Position numbers and translations under genes: made by a program
Source: Microstegium vimineum
Lineage: Eukaryota > Streptophyta > Magnoliopsida > Poales > Poaceae
Assembly (NCBI GenBank): GCA_022036555.1
Contig: CM039130.1
Coordinates: 5,492,527-5,556,526 of the forward strand
Length of the DNA stretch: 64,000 bases
Direction: 5' to 3'
The notes under the pieces: model-generated
Databases searched by the model: none
Told to the model about the DNA's origin: nothing
The model's input: only the letters and a program-made list of their open reading frames with translations
Shown here: piece after piece, positions 10,935-21,400 of the stretch
Layout of the letters: every line of letters begins with the position of its first letter
How positions within the stretch are numbered: position 1 is the stretch's first letter

Positions 10935-13900
10935 TGTAGGGTCGAGATGGCGGACTAGAGGGGGGTCAATAGTCTTTTCTAAAACTTAAGCGCAACGGCT
11001 AACCGAAACAAATGCAGAATTAAAACTATCGGTCTAGCCAAGACTACACCCCTCTATCTATAACTCAAGCACCTAGCAAAGTATACTAATTGGGATTACT
11101 AAGGTGCCAAGCTAGGAAGCTCACCTAAACAATTCTAGGTTTCAAGGTCACACAAACCTAAGCAACTAGTACTCTAAGAACAAAAGAGAGCTCCTACACA
11201 AACTAGTAAGCAAAGCACAAAGCACCTAAGCTCACTAGCAATGCTCTCTAGAAAGACTACACAAGTCAACTAGAGAGATCAACTTACTTAGCTACACAAA
11301 CTAAGCAATGTGACTAACAAGGCTACACAAGGCAATTAGCCACTCAAGAGCTACTTCTATGCTACACAAGCTAGAAGGTAACTAGGCAAGCTACATAAGT
11401 TAAACTAGTTATAAGAGAAACAACTAATCACTAGCACAAGTATGAATAAGTAAATACAAGCTAGTGATTTGGAGAATGCAAACCACCGAGAAGATGTACA
11501 AGGTTGACACAGTGATTTTTCTCCCGAGGTTCACTTGGTCGCCACCAAGCTAGTCCTCGTTGTACCGGCTCACTCACTTGCAGGTTTACGACTTTTTACA
11601 GGCCTCACTCACGTAACCCCCTCAAGGGTTTCCGCCTAACCAACACAAGATGAGGGCACTCAACAATACCTTCAACTAGAGTTGCTCTTCGCGATCTCCC
11701 GCGGGGCGAGCACAATACCCCTCAAGAGCACTTCTCCGGAGCGCCGCACAATCTTCTTGTGTGCTTTGACAGAGCTTCAACCACCAAGCCGTCTAGGAGG
11801 TGGCAACCTCCAAGAGTAACAAGCACCACGAGCTTGCAACACGATCACCTAGTGCCACACGAAGCTATCTCTCAAAGCAACGCACTAGTAATCGCTCTCA
11901 CACAATCGGATGAACTCTATCAAGTGTGTGTGAGTTAGAGGGCTCCCAAACCAAGAACAACTAAGGGTAACACAACCCCAAGGTGCTCAACCAGCCCCAA
12001 GGGCCGACCAACAACTATACATAGGCTAGCCCACGAAACTAGTCGTTTTCCCCCTTCACCACGCTTCCTGCAAAGGGTCCGCACGCACCCATGACTGGGG
12101 TCCAGACCAATGCGCGCACGTCTGGACCCTTCTTCCCATTTGAAAGAGTCATTGGCGCGCTTACCGATCGCCGTCACGCATCTCCGGACATGCACAATAG
12201 TGCCACTCCGGACCAACGCTCGCCGCGTCCGGACGCAACACAGAGAGAGGTCCAGAGAGGAGCAAACCTCCGGACGCTAGTCCGGAGATCACTGTCCGGA
12301 CGACAACCAGAGTCGGGAGCTTCACTCCGAGAGCAACAGAGAGGGACAAACCTCCGGACATGAGTCCGAAGTCCCCGTCCGGACCAACAACAGCGTGCGG
12401 ACCTCCTCTGTCAACACAACATAGTTAGTGGGGGTGGCGTCCAGACGCACAGCCAATGGTCCGGATCACCCATGCCCCAGCGTCCGGACCTCAGTCCAAA
12501 GCCCACTGTCAGGCCGAGAGTAATGCACTAGAGTTACCCTTTGGCGCTACGCTGAGGTGGGTACAAGCCCTCTCACAAGTCGTCGAAGTCGGCCGCGAAC
12601 AATCACCAATATGCGCCAAAGCTTCTCCTCAACCGCCAAGCCGTCTAGGTGTTGGCAAACACAAAGAATAACAAGAAATCCCGCGGCGATGACGATGACC
12701 AAGTGCCACTAAGATGCAATGCTATGATCAATGCACTTGGATCACTCAAACTCTCACAAGAATGCAATTTAAGAAAAGAGAGATGAGTTGGGGGCTATCT
12801 CAAGCAAGCACAAAGAGTGAGAATAAATGGGAGGTGCAAGAGAGTCCCCTAGGAGCCGGCCACACCACTTATATAGCCCACAAACCGAGCTAGCTGTTTT
12901 GCTCCCCATCTTCAGCTTCCTGCGTAGCTCCAGACGCTGTTGTCATGGGGGGTCCGGACCATTGGCTCTGCGTCCGGACCCTCTGCTGATTTGAATCCTG
13001 CCATTGGCGCCTTCACTGTGGCTGACGTGTAGGCTCCGGACGCTGAGAACAGTAGTGTCCAGACTCCTGTGCGCTTGCGTCCGGACTCAGTCCAGAGAGA
13101 ATCCAGAGAGCTCCGAAGCTCCGGACGTAGGTTCCGGAGTTCACGGTCCGGACCATGCTTGGCATCCGGATAAATATATCAGTGGAGTCCAGAGAGCTCC
13201 CTGACTCCGGACGCACGTCCGGAGTGCAGCGTCCGGACTATTTACACCATCCGGATAACCTGTGCACCGAGGCAGAGGCTAGGGTGTGCTTCCATACGCA
13301 TCTGCGTTGGTCTGGACTCCAGCAGCCCTAGCATCCGGACCTTGCGTCCGGACCCTCTGTTCTTGTCCAAACGACGTGCTTCTTCTTCTCCAAGCTTCCA
13401 TGTGCTAACACCTTGTGATCCATACACTTGAGCTCTGTGTTAGTTTTTACAATACATTTTCTTGGATTTTATTTAGTTCCATGTCACTTAGGTTCATTTT
13501 ATGTATGCAATGAAAATGACCTAGTGGCACATGATAACCGCAATCGATACGAGTTTTCCCTTCTTGATAGTACGGCTATCTATCCTAAATGTGATCACAC
13601 TCTCTATAGTGTCTTGATCACTAAACCAAAAATGACCCTATGGATATACCTTTGCCTTGAGTCCATTTTTGTCTTTCTCTTTCTTCTTTTCCTTAGGCAT
13701 GGAGTACTTGATCCATCATGATCCTTCATCTAGCTCCACTTATCACCTTGGATCACCCTATCTTAATTGTACACTTAGCAAATAGGGTTAGTCCATGGGT
13801 GTCATCAATTAACCAAAACCAAACATGGGCTTTCAGTTGGTTCATCGACGTCAAGCATCACCCGCTTGCCCTTCACACTTGCAACCGGTCCATCAAGCCA

Positions 13901-14076
13901 AGCCTCATCTTGATCTTCTCCACCTTGGTCACATGACTCCATGTCATGTCTCATGTGCAATAAGCTCCTTCATCACACAATCTCATGTGAACTAATCTCC
14001 TGTGTATATATCACTTAAACACATATTAGTTCACCTAAGTTGTCACTCAATTACCAAAATCATATAGGAACTCTCA
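10935..14076 (-). mobile_element. Long LTR (about 3.1 kb) of the gag-less copia
   Basis: The inner end (CCCTACA on the minus strand at 10935) is fixed by the primer-binding site. The outer end is placed at 14076 because the minus strand there starts TGAGAGTTCC followed by a GGTAATTGA...GACAA block that also opens the other Sirevirus-type LTRs here. A second similar block near 13836 leaves this border uncertain. The block holds about two dozen TCCGGA-centred motifs (12140-13360), a G/C run near the inner end typical of Sirevirus LTRs, and no convincing ORF. The other LTR was lost with the truncation at 9319. Confidence 0.6.
12140..13360. repeat. Cluster of TCCGGA-centred palindromes inside an LTR
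   Basis: I count about 24 TCCGGA cores, often as pairs in inverted arrangement such as CTCCGGACG...GTCCGGAG, spaced 10-40 bases apart within 1.2 kb. Sirevirus LTRs are known for dense palindromic motif arrays in the presumed regulatory part; that this is such an array is inference. Confidence 0.7.
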
Positions 14077-17000
14077 ACTACCTTCCGCCCAAAGCAAAGC
14101 AATTCAAATATCCTCTCTGTTTTTCAGGTTGCGGATTGTTTGACACTGATCAAGGAATTCTCTTCTATTATCTTTTTGTCACTGAGTTGAGGTAGAAATT
14201 CAAATTCGATCTATCACTCACCATAATTCATGCTTCTTGATAGTAATTCTTATCTCTAGATTATTGCTTTTGTTATATATCCAATCTATCTCTATCGTGC
14301 AACGGGTCAGTTGGCAGTGATAGTGAACTCGGGGCAAAGCCCGCGAGTACGGAACGAGGCAAAGCCTCGAGAGGACAGTCCAGGGCTTGAGAGACACTCT
14401 TGCAGTTTGTGTGGGATTGTCAGTGGTAGTTGTTCTCTTGTTCTTCTCATGCCCATCAATGGCACGTACGAAGAATGTCAGTCCTGTTCTCGGTAGTGGT
14501 GGTGACCCTCCACCTCCACCACGTCCACCCACTGATCGGGGAAAGGGCAAGGCGAAGCTTGTGTCGAAGAAGCAGAAGAGACCTCTAATGGATCTAGCAG
14601 CAGTAGAGGCCGCGGAGTTGGTTGAGCAGGGCCGACGTCGCACCGACTTGAGGATTGACACCTCTCCTCGTCGTGGAGCGCGTCGTGAGTCCCCCACTCA
14701 GACAGAGGTTGCGGCTCCAGAGGCGACTCAGACAGAGCCCCAGTGGCTACAGAGGGAGAGATAGCTCAGACAGAGCGGGCAGAGGCCACAAAGCCTACAT
14801 CAGTTGAGGAGCTTGTTGCATGACATGTCATGCGTTCTCGGAACACGGTGCCACCCCGACCCGATGGTCCGAGGCGTAATGACCGAGCTCCACCCCGACC
14901 AGTGCTTCCTGACCCAGTGCGCTACTAGGTCCATGGATTTTCCGCGAAGCAGATTCAGCAGATGAGGTTTGTCAACTTCCAGGTCTGGTTTCCTCCTCGT
15001 CGTGACCCTCGTGTAGGAGACCACTTCTACACCACTCTACACGAGGATTTCTACAGAGCTTACGTTGAGATTGGCGTGCACATCTGAGCTCAGAGGGTGT
15101 GTCTGCTACAGTCTATTGTGGATGTGGCAGGGCCAGAGATCAGCCAGCACGTAGAGTACTTGTCTAGTTTGATAGGACTTCTTGGTCGTTTAGGGGCATA
15201 TCAGGAGGATTGGGTCTGTCAGTTCTACGCATCTCTGTGGGTATCACCAGACCATGAGTTTACTCACTTCGCCTTCAGAGGTTGGGATTTTAAAGTTCAC
15301 GTCAGCCGGTTCCGGGAGGTGTTCCACTTAGAGGCTTTAGACACTCGAATCCATGACTTGTGCTATGGTGACCAGGAGGCCCCTCGTCGTCCCCACGATG
15401 GAGTGGTGCCTCCCATAGACTTTGTGAGAGACTATTTTCTAAGACGGGAGCAGTCGACTTCCGCGTGACCTCACACCGATTGCCCGGACTCTGAACGAGG
15501 TGATGAGGCGGACGCTTTTACCAAGGATTGGAGCACGCGAGGCACTTACTCGCTTACAGCTTTGGCTACTTGCTCACTTGGTCCACTATGAGAGGTTTGA
15601 TATTTGGGATTTGATTGTGTTAGAGATGGAGGATATTATAGCTGAGGGCTTCAGAGGACACATGCAGCTCTTGTATGCGCATTGGATCTCCTGGTTACTT
15701 GTTGCACGCGGTGAGTCTCAGGTGCTACAGATGACCCTGTTGAGGTCAGCCATTGTCTTCCCCGAGTACGACATGAGGCAACTAGTCACTCACAGCGGGA
15801 GAGGATGTGGCAGAGGCAGAGCTGGCCCACACACCAGACAAGCTGGTGTTGTGCCAGACTCAGCGGAGCAGGAGGAGGCTACAGTACAGGGCTTGGCCGA
15901 CTCAGAGCTTGTTGACTTAGACGCCCAGATAGAGGGCGAGGCCTACAGAGAGGATCCTCTGTCTGACATCATTGGCAAGGATTACGAGCCTGTTTCCGAG
16001 TATGTTCCACGCTCACACGACCACGAGGCATGTGGTTCAGGCTCAGCTCCAGCTTTCGGGTCTACAGATTCCACCTTGCTCTCTCTCATTTCAATGATGC
16101 AGGTTGAGCAGCTCCATTAGGCAGACGAGCAGAGACGACATGCAGAGGATGTATGTAGGCTTGCAGAGCAGCAGTTAGCCGCCCAGGCTCAGACTCAGGA
16201 TAGACAGGACGAGTTCTAGATGCAGTTTCTTGCATATCAGAGGCAGCAGACTGAGATCCAGAGGCAACAGACTGAGATCCTTTCTAGACTTCTCAGATCT
16301 AGCTCTGGACCCTCCTAGACACCTTAGCTTGGGCTTCCTAGTTCTTCTCAGTACACCAGTCAGGCAGGTCCTACTCCAGTGGTGGTTCCGAATCTAGTCT
16401 TACCGTCCAGTGGACATCAGAGTCGGGCCCCAGCTTCACCTGTCTACCAAACACCAATGACAAAGGTGTCATCGTGGTTAGCCTCCCCAGGTGAGTTTCA
16501 GACTGGCTTCACACCTTCCCGGGGCACTACCTTTGAGGAGGCCACTCGTGACCTTACAGCCGCCTACCGAGAATTGACTGGTGAGGACTCCCCAGTCAGA
16601 GCAGATATTGACACTCTTGCCGATAGAGGTTCCTCAACCGGCGATAGGCACACACCTTTCCTCAGTTTCCTCGTCGTAGGTTGGACCAGACTGCTCTGCT
16701 CGGACATTGACCACCCCTCCTCTTGTTGCTATCACGACAAACGCTACGACAGTTGCTACAGAGGCAGTGGAGTCAGAGGCACCAGCTGAGCCTCAGAGAC
16801 CATTAGAGGCTACTCCTGTGTTCCAGCCTCATGTCTACACTCGCAGAGTCGTTGAGACCACTCCTACAGAGGTAGGACCATCAGTGGATCCCGCTCACAT
16901 CGAGACACCTTTGGAGTCTCAGGGGAAGTTGGCAGAGTCTGCAGCAGCTTCCAAGTCAGCTTCTCAACTTCCTTCAGAGACTGCAGCTCCGGCCATAGAG

Positions 17001-17353
17001 TTTACTCCTATTGTGGTGACCCCGATTGCTTCACAGTCAGAGCTTGTTACAGAGGGTCAGACAGCAGATGATGATGACGACGTTGACTTGTCTGAGTTTG
17101 AGAGACTCGATCGCGACCAGACCACTCCAGCTCCAGATGCTTAGATTTTTTGTGTTTGGCGCCATAGGGGGAGAGAGTAGTCGAGTATCGGAGATAGGGG
17201 GAGGGATTTGATTCTTAGGTGTGTTTTATATTTCCCCCATACTCATGCATCACGTTTACTTTCATGCATTGTTTATATATGTGTGATGCTTGGTTTGTGA
17301 GATACTTCTGTGTGACATACTCTTGATATTCACTAATATATGTTTGTGAGTTG
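14077..17353 (+). pseudogene. Older retroelement interior with a decayed plant-transposon-protein gene
   Basis: Reading pieces on the plus strand: 14461-14763 (basic, proline-rich start MARTKNVSPVLGSGGDPP), then a stop-interrupted stretch to 15468 with QFYASLWVSPDHEFTHFAF and FREVFHLEALD, a frame change, 15500-16120, and low-complexity Q/S/T/P-rich tails to 17144. The QFYASLW block resembles the 'putative plant transposon protein' (Transposase_32-like) domain seen in grass retroelements. After the gene, two AGGGGGAG tracts (near 17166 and 17198) look like Sirevirus polypurine tracts. The element continues at 27594 beyond the nested insertion and ends with its 3' LTR. No gag or pol is seen. 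The product's role is unknown. Confidence 0.5.
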
Positions 17354-19270
17354 TGAAAGATCTCTATTGTTTTGGGTAATTGATGAAACCTAAGTACTAA
17401 CCTAGCTCTAAGTGGTTGAGTAGGTTAAGTACACAAGGATATGTGAAGATGTCAAGTGATGGAGTAAGCAAGGTGGTGGAGACCATAAGCTCACACTTGG
17501 ACAAGATGGAGAAGAAGAGAAGGAGAGAAAAACCTAAGCTATTGAAGCCAAAGGTATGTTACGGATTTTCTTTTGGTGGTCAAGACACATAGTGGGTGTG
17601 ACCATATTTAGGATAGATAACCGTTCTATTAAGAGGGGAAAATAGTATGTTGCTTCATCTATCAAGTGACATTAAGATTGATCATCATTGCATTGCATTC
17701 ATACCTAATGAGAAATCTTTGTAAAACTTGATAAAATATGCCAACACACATGCACAAGTCAGTGGAACACTTGGTGGTGGCACATGAGATCAAGGGAAGA
17801 AAACATAAATGAATTCAGACCAAGGAAGAAGCTCCAGACCAGTTTGCATAGGAGCTCCGGACCATAGAAGGTGGTCCGACGGCCTGCTCCTAGCACTGGC
17901 TTCCAGACAGTGAAGCTCCGGACTAGTGGTCCAGAGGTCACCGGACCATCAGAGGTAGTCCGGTGGTTCAGACAGGGGAAGCTGAAGACCAAGGCAAGCA
18001 TCGGACCAGTTGGTATGGTCCGATGGTTGGTCCGGTGGTACTAGTCTGGAGCCCAGGTGCTTACTGTAAGTCTTGGTCGAGGGCCAGAAGAAGCGTCGGA
18101 CTAGTCCGACGGTGCTCCGGACGAGTAGTCCGGAGGCCAGGTGCTTACTGTACTCCAAGTTGAAGCTGAGGCCAGAGCATCGGACCAGGCGTCGGACCAA
18201 GCTCCGGACCAATGGAGGTGGTCCAACGGTGCTCTCAGTGGCACGACAACGGTCAGATTTCAAATAGTGGTTGGACACGTGGCAGACGCAGGAAGCGTCG
18301 GACCAAAGCGTCGGACCAGACGCTATGGTCTAACGGTGCTGAAAAGTGGTCCGACGGTTACGATTTCAGCAGCCCAAGTGCATAACGGCTAATTCCTTTG
18401 AGGGGGCTATAAAAAGGTGTGTGGCTGGTTCAATGGGTCTCTCTTGCACCTCTGATTATTGCATACCTTTGTGAGCTTGTGACACACACTCCCACTCATC
18501 TCAACATTGATTAATCATCCATTTGAGAGATTTGAGTGTTCTAGTGCATTGCATGAAGTGAGTTCATCTTAGTGGCACTTGGGAGTTGATTCCGATGCTA
18601 GTTTCTTGTTACTCTTGGTGATTGTCATCACCTAAACGGTTGGAGCAAGCGGAGTGGTTTCGAGAAGCTTGGTGATTGTGCTTCGTCGACCACAAGTGGT
18701 GATTGTGAGGGGTTCTTGTGCCTTCCCTGCGGGAGATCGCAAAGGTAACTCTAGTGGATTGCGCATGTCTTGGAGTTGCCCTCATCTTGTGTTGTTTGTG
18801 CGGCACCCGGTGACGGATTTGGCATGTGAAGCCATTAGCGCGTGAACCTCCAAGTGAGTGAGCCGACACAACGAGGATGTAGCTAGTTGGCAAACTAGTG
18901 AACCTCGGGAGAAAAATCAAGTGTCAACCTTGTCTCCCATTGTGATTGATTGGTAATCTTGGAGTTCTCTTGTTGATTGGATCAATCCTCTACTCGGTGG
19001 TATAATCACCTTACCCATCTTCACATTACCTTGTTTCTTACTTGCTTAGTATATTAGGTTGTGCTTGTGGGCTTGTAGAATTGTTCTAGGCATTGATTGA
19101 GCTAGAAGCTATATTAGGCTAGTATTGTTCTTAGGAGGCTTCGCATCCCCTAGTAGGCTAGTGCAATCCTAGCTTCGCCATATTGTTGTCTAACTTGTTG
19201 AGAAGTGTTTGAGAATTTCAGATTAGGCTATTCACCCCCCCCCCCCTCTAGCCTTGGATAGGACCTTTCA
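17354..19270 (+). repeat. 5' LTR of the Sirevirus-like element
   Basis: TGAAAG...CTTTCA, 1917 bp. It has a block of GGTCCG/CGGACC inverted motifs at about 17850-18360, a likely TATA (CTATAAAAAGG near 18408) and a run of C near 19236. It is about 46 bp longer than the 3' copy, mainly because of extra motif-bearing segments near 18105-18130 and 18335-18355. Confidence 0.93.
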
Positions 19271-19272
19271 AG

Positions 19273-19284
19273 TGGTATCAAAGC
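19273..19284 (+). other. Primer-binding site, initiator tRNA-Met
   Basis: TGGTATCAAAGC lies two bases after the 5' LTR; it matches the standard plant copia primer site with one change. Confidence 0.88.
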
Positions 19285-19321
19285 TAGTACACCATTGATT
19301 TGAGGCTTAACAACCTACAGT

Positions 19322-21340
19322 GTGATCATGGCTCATATCAACAACATGAAGAAACCACCAAGATTTGATGGTTCCAAATATGGCTATTGGAAGGTCAAGA
19401 TGACCGCACACATCAAGTCAATTAGCCGGAAGGTGTGGCTTGTGGTGGACAAGAAGTTTGAGGTTGTGGATGTGGAGGCACCAACTCCACAAGAGGAAGA
19501 GAAATTGCAACACAATGACATCGCTCTTAGTGCCATCCATGAGGCTCTTGATGAGAAGGTCTTTGAGCAAATCAAGAATCTAGAGAGTGCTCATGAGGCT
19601 TGGAAGAAGCTTGAAGAATCATTTGAGGGAACACAAGCCGTCAAAGGTACCAAGGCATATATTCTCAAGGAGAAGTTTGCAAGCTTCAAGATGAAAGATG
19701 ATGAAAATGTGTCGGAGATGTTCCATAGGCTTCAAGTGCTTGTCAATGATCTCACGGCTCTTGGTGAGAAGGTTGAGGACAAGGACTTCTCTCACAAGTT
19801 CTTGAGGTGTCTTCCATCCCGGTTTGACACTCTTGTGACTTTGATTGTGAGAAGTGGGCTAGACACCATGACTCCAAATCAAGTCTTGGGAGATGTGATG
19901 ACCCAAGATGCTTATCAGGAGAACAAGGAAGAGGATGTCAAGAAGGAAGACAAGAAATATGAGAATAATAAGACAATAGCATTCAAGGCTACCTCATCAC
20001 ACAAGAGCAAGGGCAAGACCAAGATTGAAGAATCTAGTGAAAGTGAAGAGCAGAGTGCTAGTGATCTTGATAAAGAGGAAATGGCTCTCTTTGTGAGGAA
20101 ATTCGGAAGATTCATGAAGAAGAAGGGCTATGGTGCAAGAAGGAAGAGGACTTCCACCAAGAACTATGATGAACCAAGAAAGTGCTTCAAGTGTGGAAGC
20201 TTCGATCATCTCATTGCTCATTGTCCCTACAATAGTGACAAGGATGATGATGATCACAAGAAGAAAGGCAAGAAGGAGAAGAAGCCCACCTTTGACAAGA
20301 ATAAGAAGAAGGGCTACTCTCATATTGTCACTTGGGATAGTGACTCTACTTCAAGTGGTGAAGATAGTGATCATGACAACAAGACCACTACCAAGAAGAA
20401 GGCCTTTGCAAGCATTGCAATGAGGGACAAGATCTCTCTATTTGACGCTCCATCATCATGCTTCATGGCTAAGTCCACTAAGGTACTTTCTCATGATGAG
20501 AGTGAGAGTGAGAGTGATAGTGATAGTGAGGAGCCCTCAAGGGAGTAACTCATGGACATGCTTGAGCAAGCTAAGGATTACATTGACAAGAAAAGGAAGG
20601 AATGCAAGGAATTGCGAAAGACCAATTTGGCTCTTGAGCAAAACCTTGATGAGGTCGTAGCATCTCATGAGAGGCTAATGGAAGCCCATGAGAAGCTAGT
20701 GAAGTCTCACACTAAGCTTGAAAGAGCTCATTCCTCCCTCCTTGATCAAAGTAAGAAGGAGATTGCTCAAACATGTGACATGGGAGTTACTTGTGATATT
20801 CTTGATGAATCTTTTTATACTCCTATCATTGTTGCTCCCACTAACTCATCTTGTAGAACTATCATTCCTACTTCATCTACTAGTGATGGTTTCACGTGTG
20901 ATGCCTCACTAATGGTGGAAAATGAAACCCTCAAGAAGGAGGTTACAAAGCTCAATCACTCCTTAGCTAAGGCTTATGGAGGTGAGGACCGCTTGCTTAT
21001 GTGCTTGGGTAGCCAAAGAGCTTCTCTCTACAAAGAGGGATTGAGCTATACCCACAAGAATGGCAAGGCCGCTTTTACTCCTCACAAGACTCGTTTTGTG
21101 AAGAACACTAGTAGCTATTGCAAGAGTTGCAAGCAAGTTGGTCACAATGAGCAAAGGTGCATGAACAAGAAGGCCAAACAAGATGTATCCTCCATTAGAG
21201 TTGATTCATTCTATGTACTTTCCAAGGGTAGAAATGGAGCTTATGCCAATTTTATTGGTGCACCATGGATGGCTTCCAAGAAGTCCATTTGGGTACCAAA
21301 ATCTTTGGTAACTAACCTTGGAGGACCCAAGCAAGTTTGA
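19322..21340 (+). pseudogene. Sirevirus gag, interrupted by one stop codon
   Basis: ORF 19322-20548 (408 codons) starts with the copia gag domain (KKPPRFDGSKYGYWKVKM) and holds a CX2CX4HX4C zinc knuckle (CFKCGSFDHLIAHC, near 20182), then acidic Ser/Asp-rich repeats. A TAA at 20546-20548 ends it, but the same frame continues from 20552 to 21340 with a coiled coil and a second zinc knuckle (CKSCKQVGHNEQRC, near 21120). The two therefore look like one long gag broken by a stop. Gag forms the cytoplasmic particle that packages the element RNA. Three more in-frame stops (21338, 21356, 21368) separate it from pol. Confidence 0.85.
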
Positions 21341-21400
21341 GTACCTAAAAAGAATTGATCTCTCTTGTAGGTTAATTACAAAGCCGGAGGGAGGCATTGG

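Noticed and set aside
14218..14697. 159-codon minus-strand ORF
   Set aside because: Opposite the clearer retroelement gene start at 14461; low-complexity glycine and proline runs.
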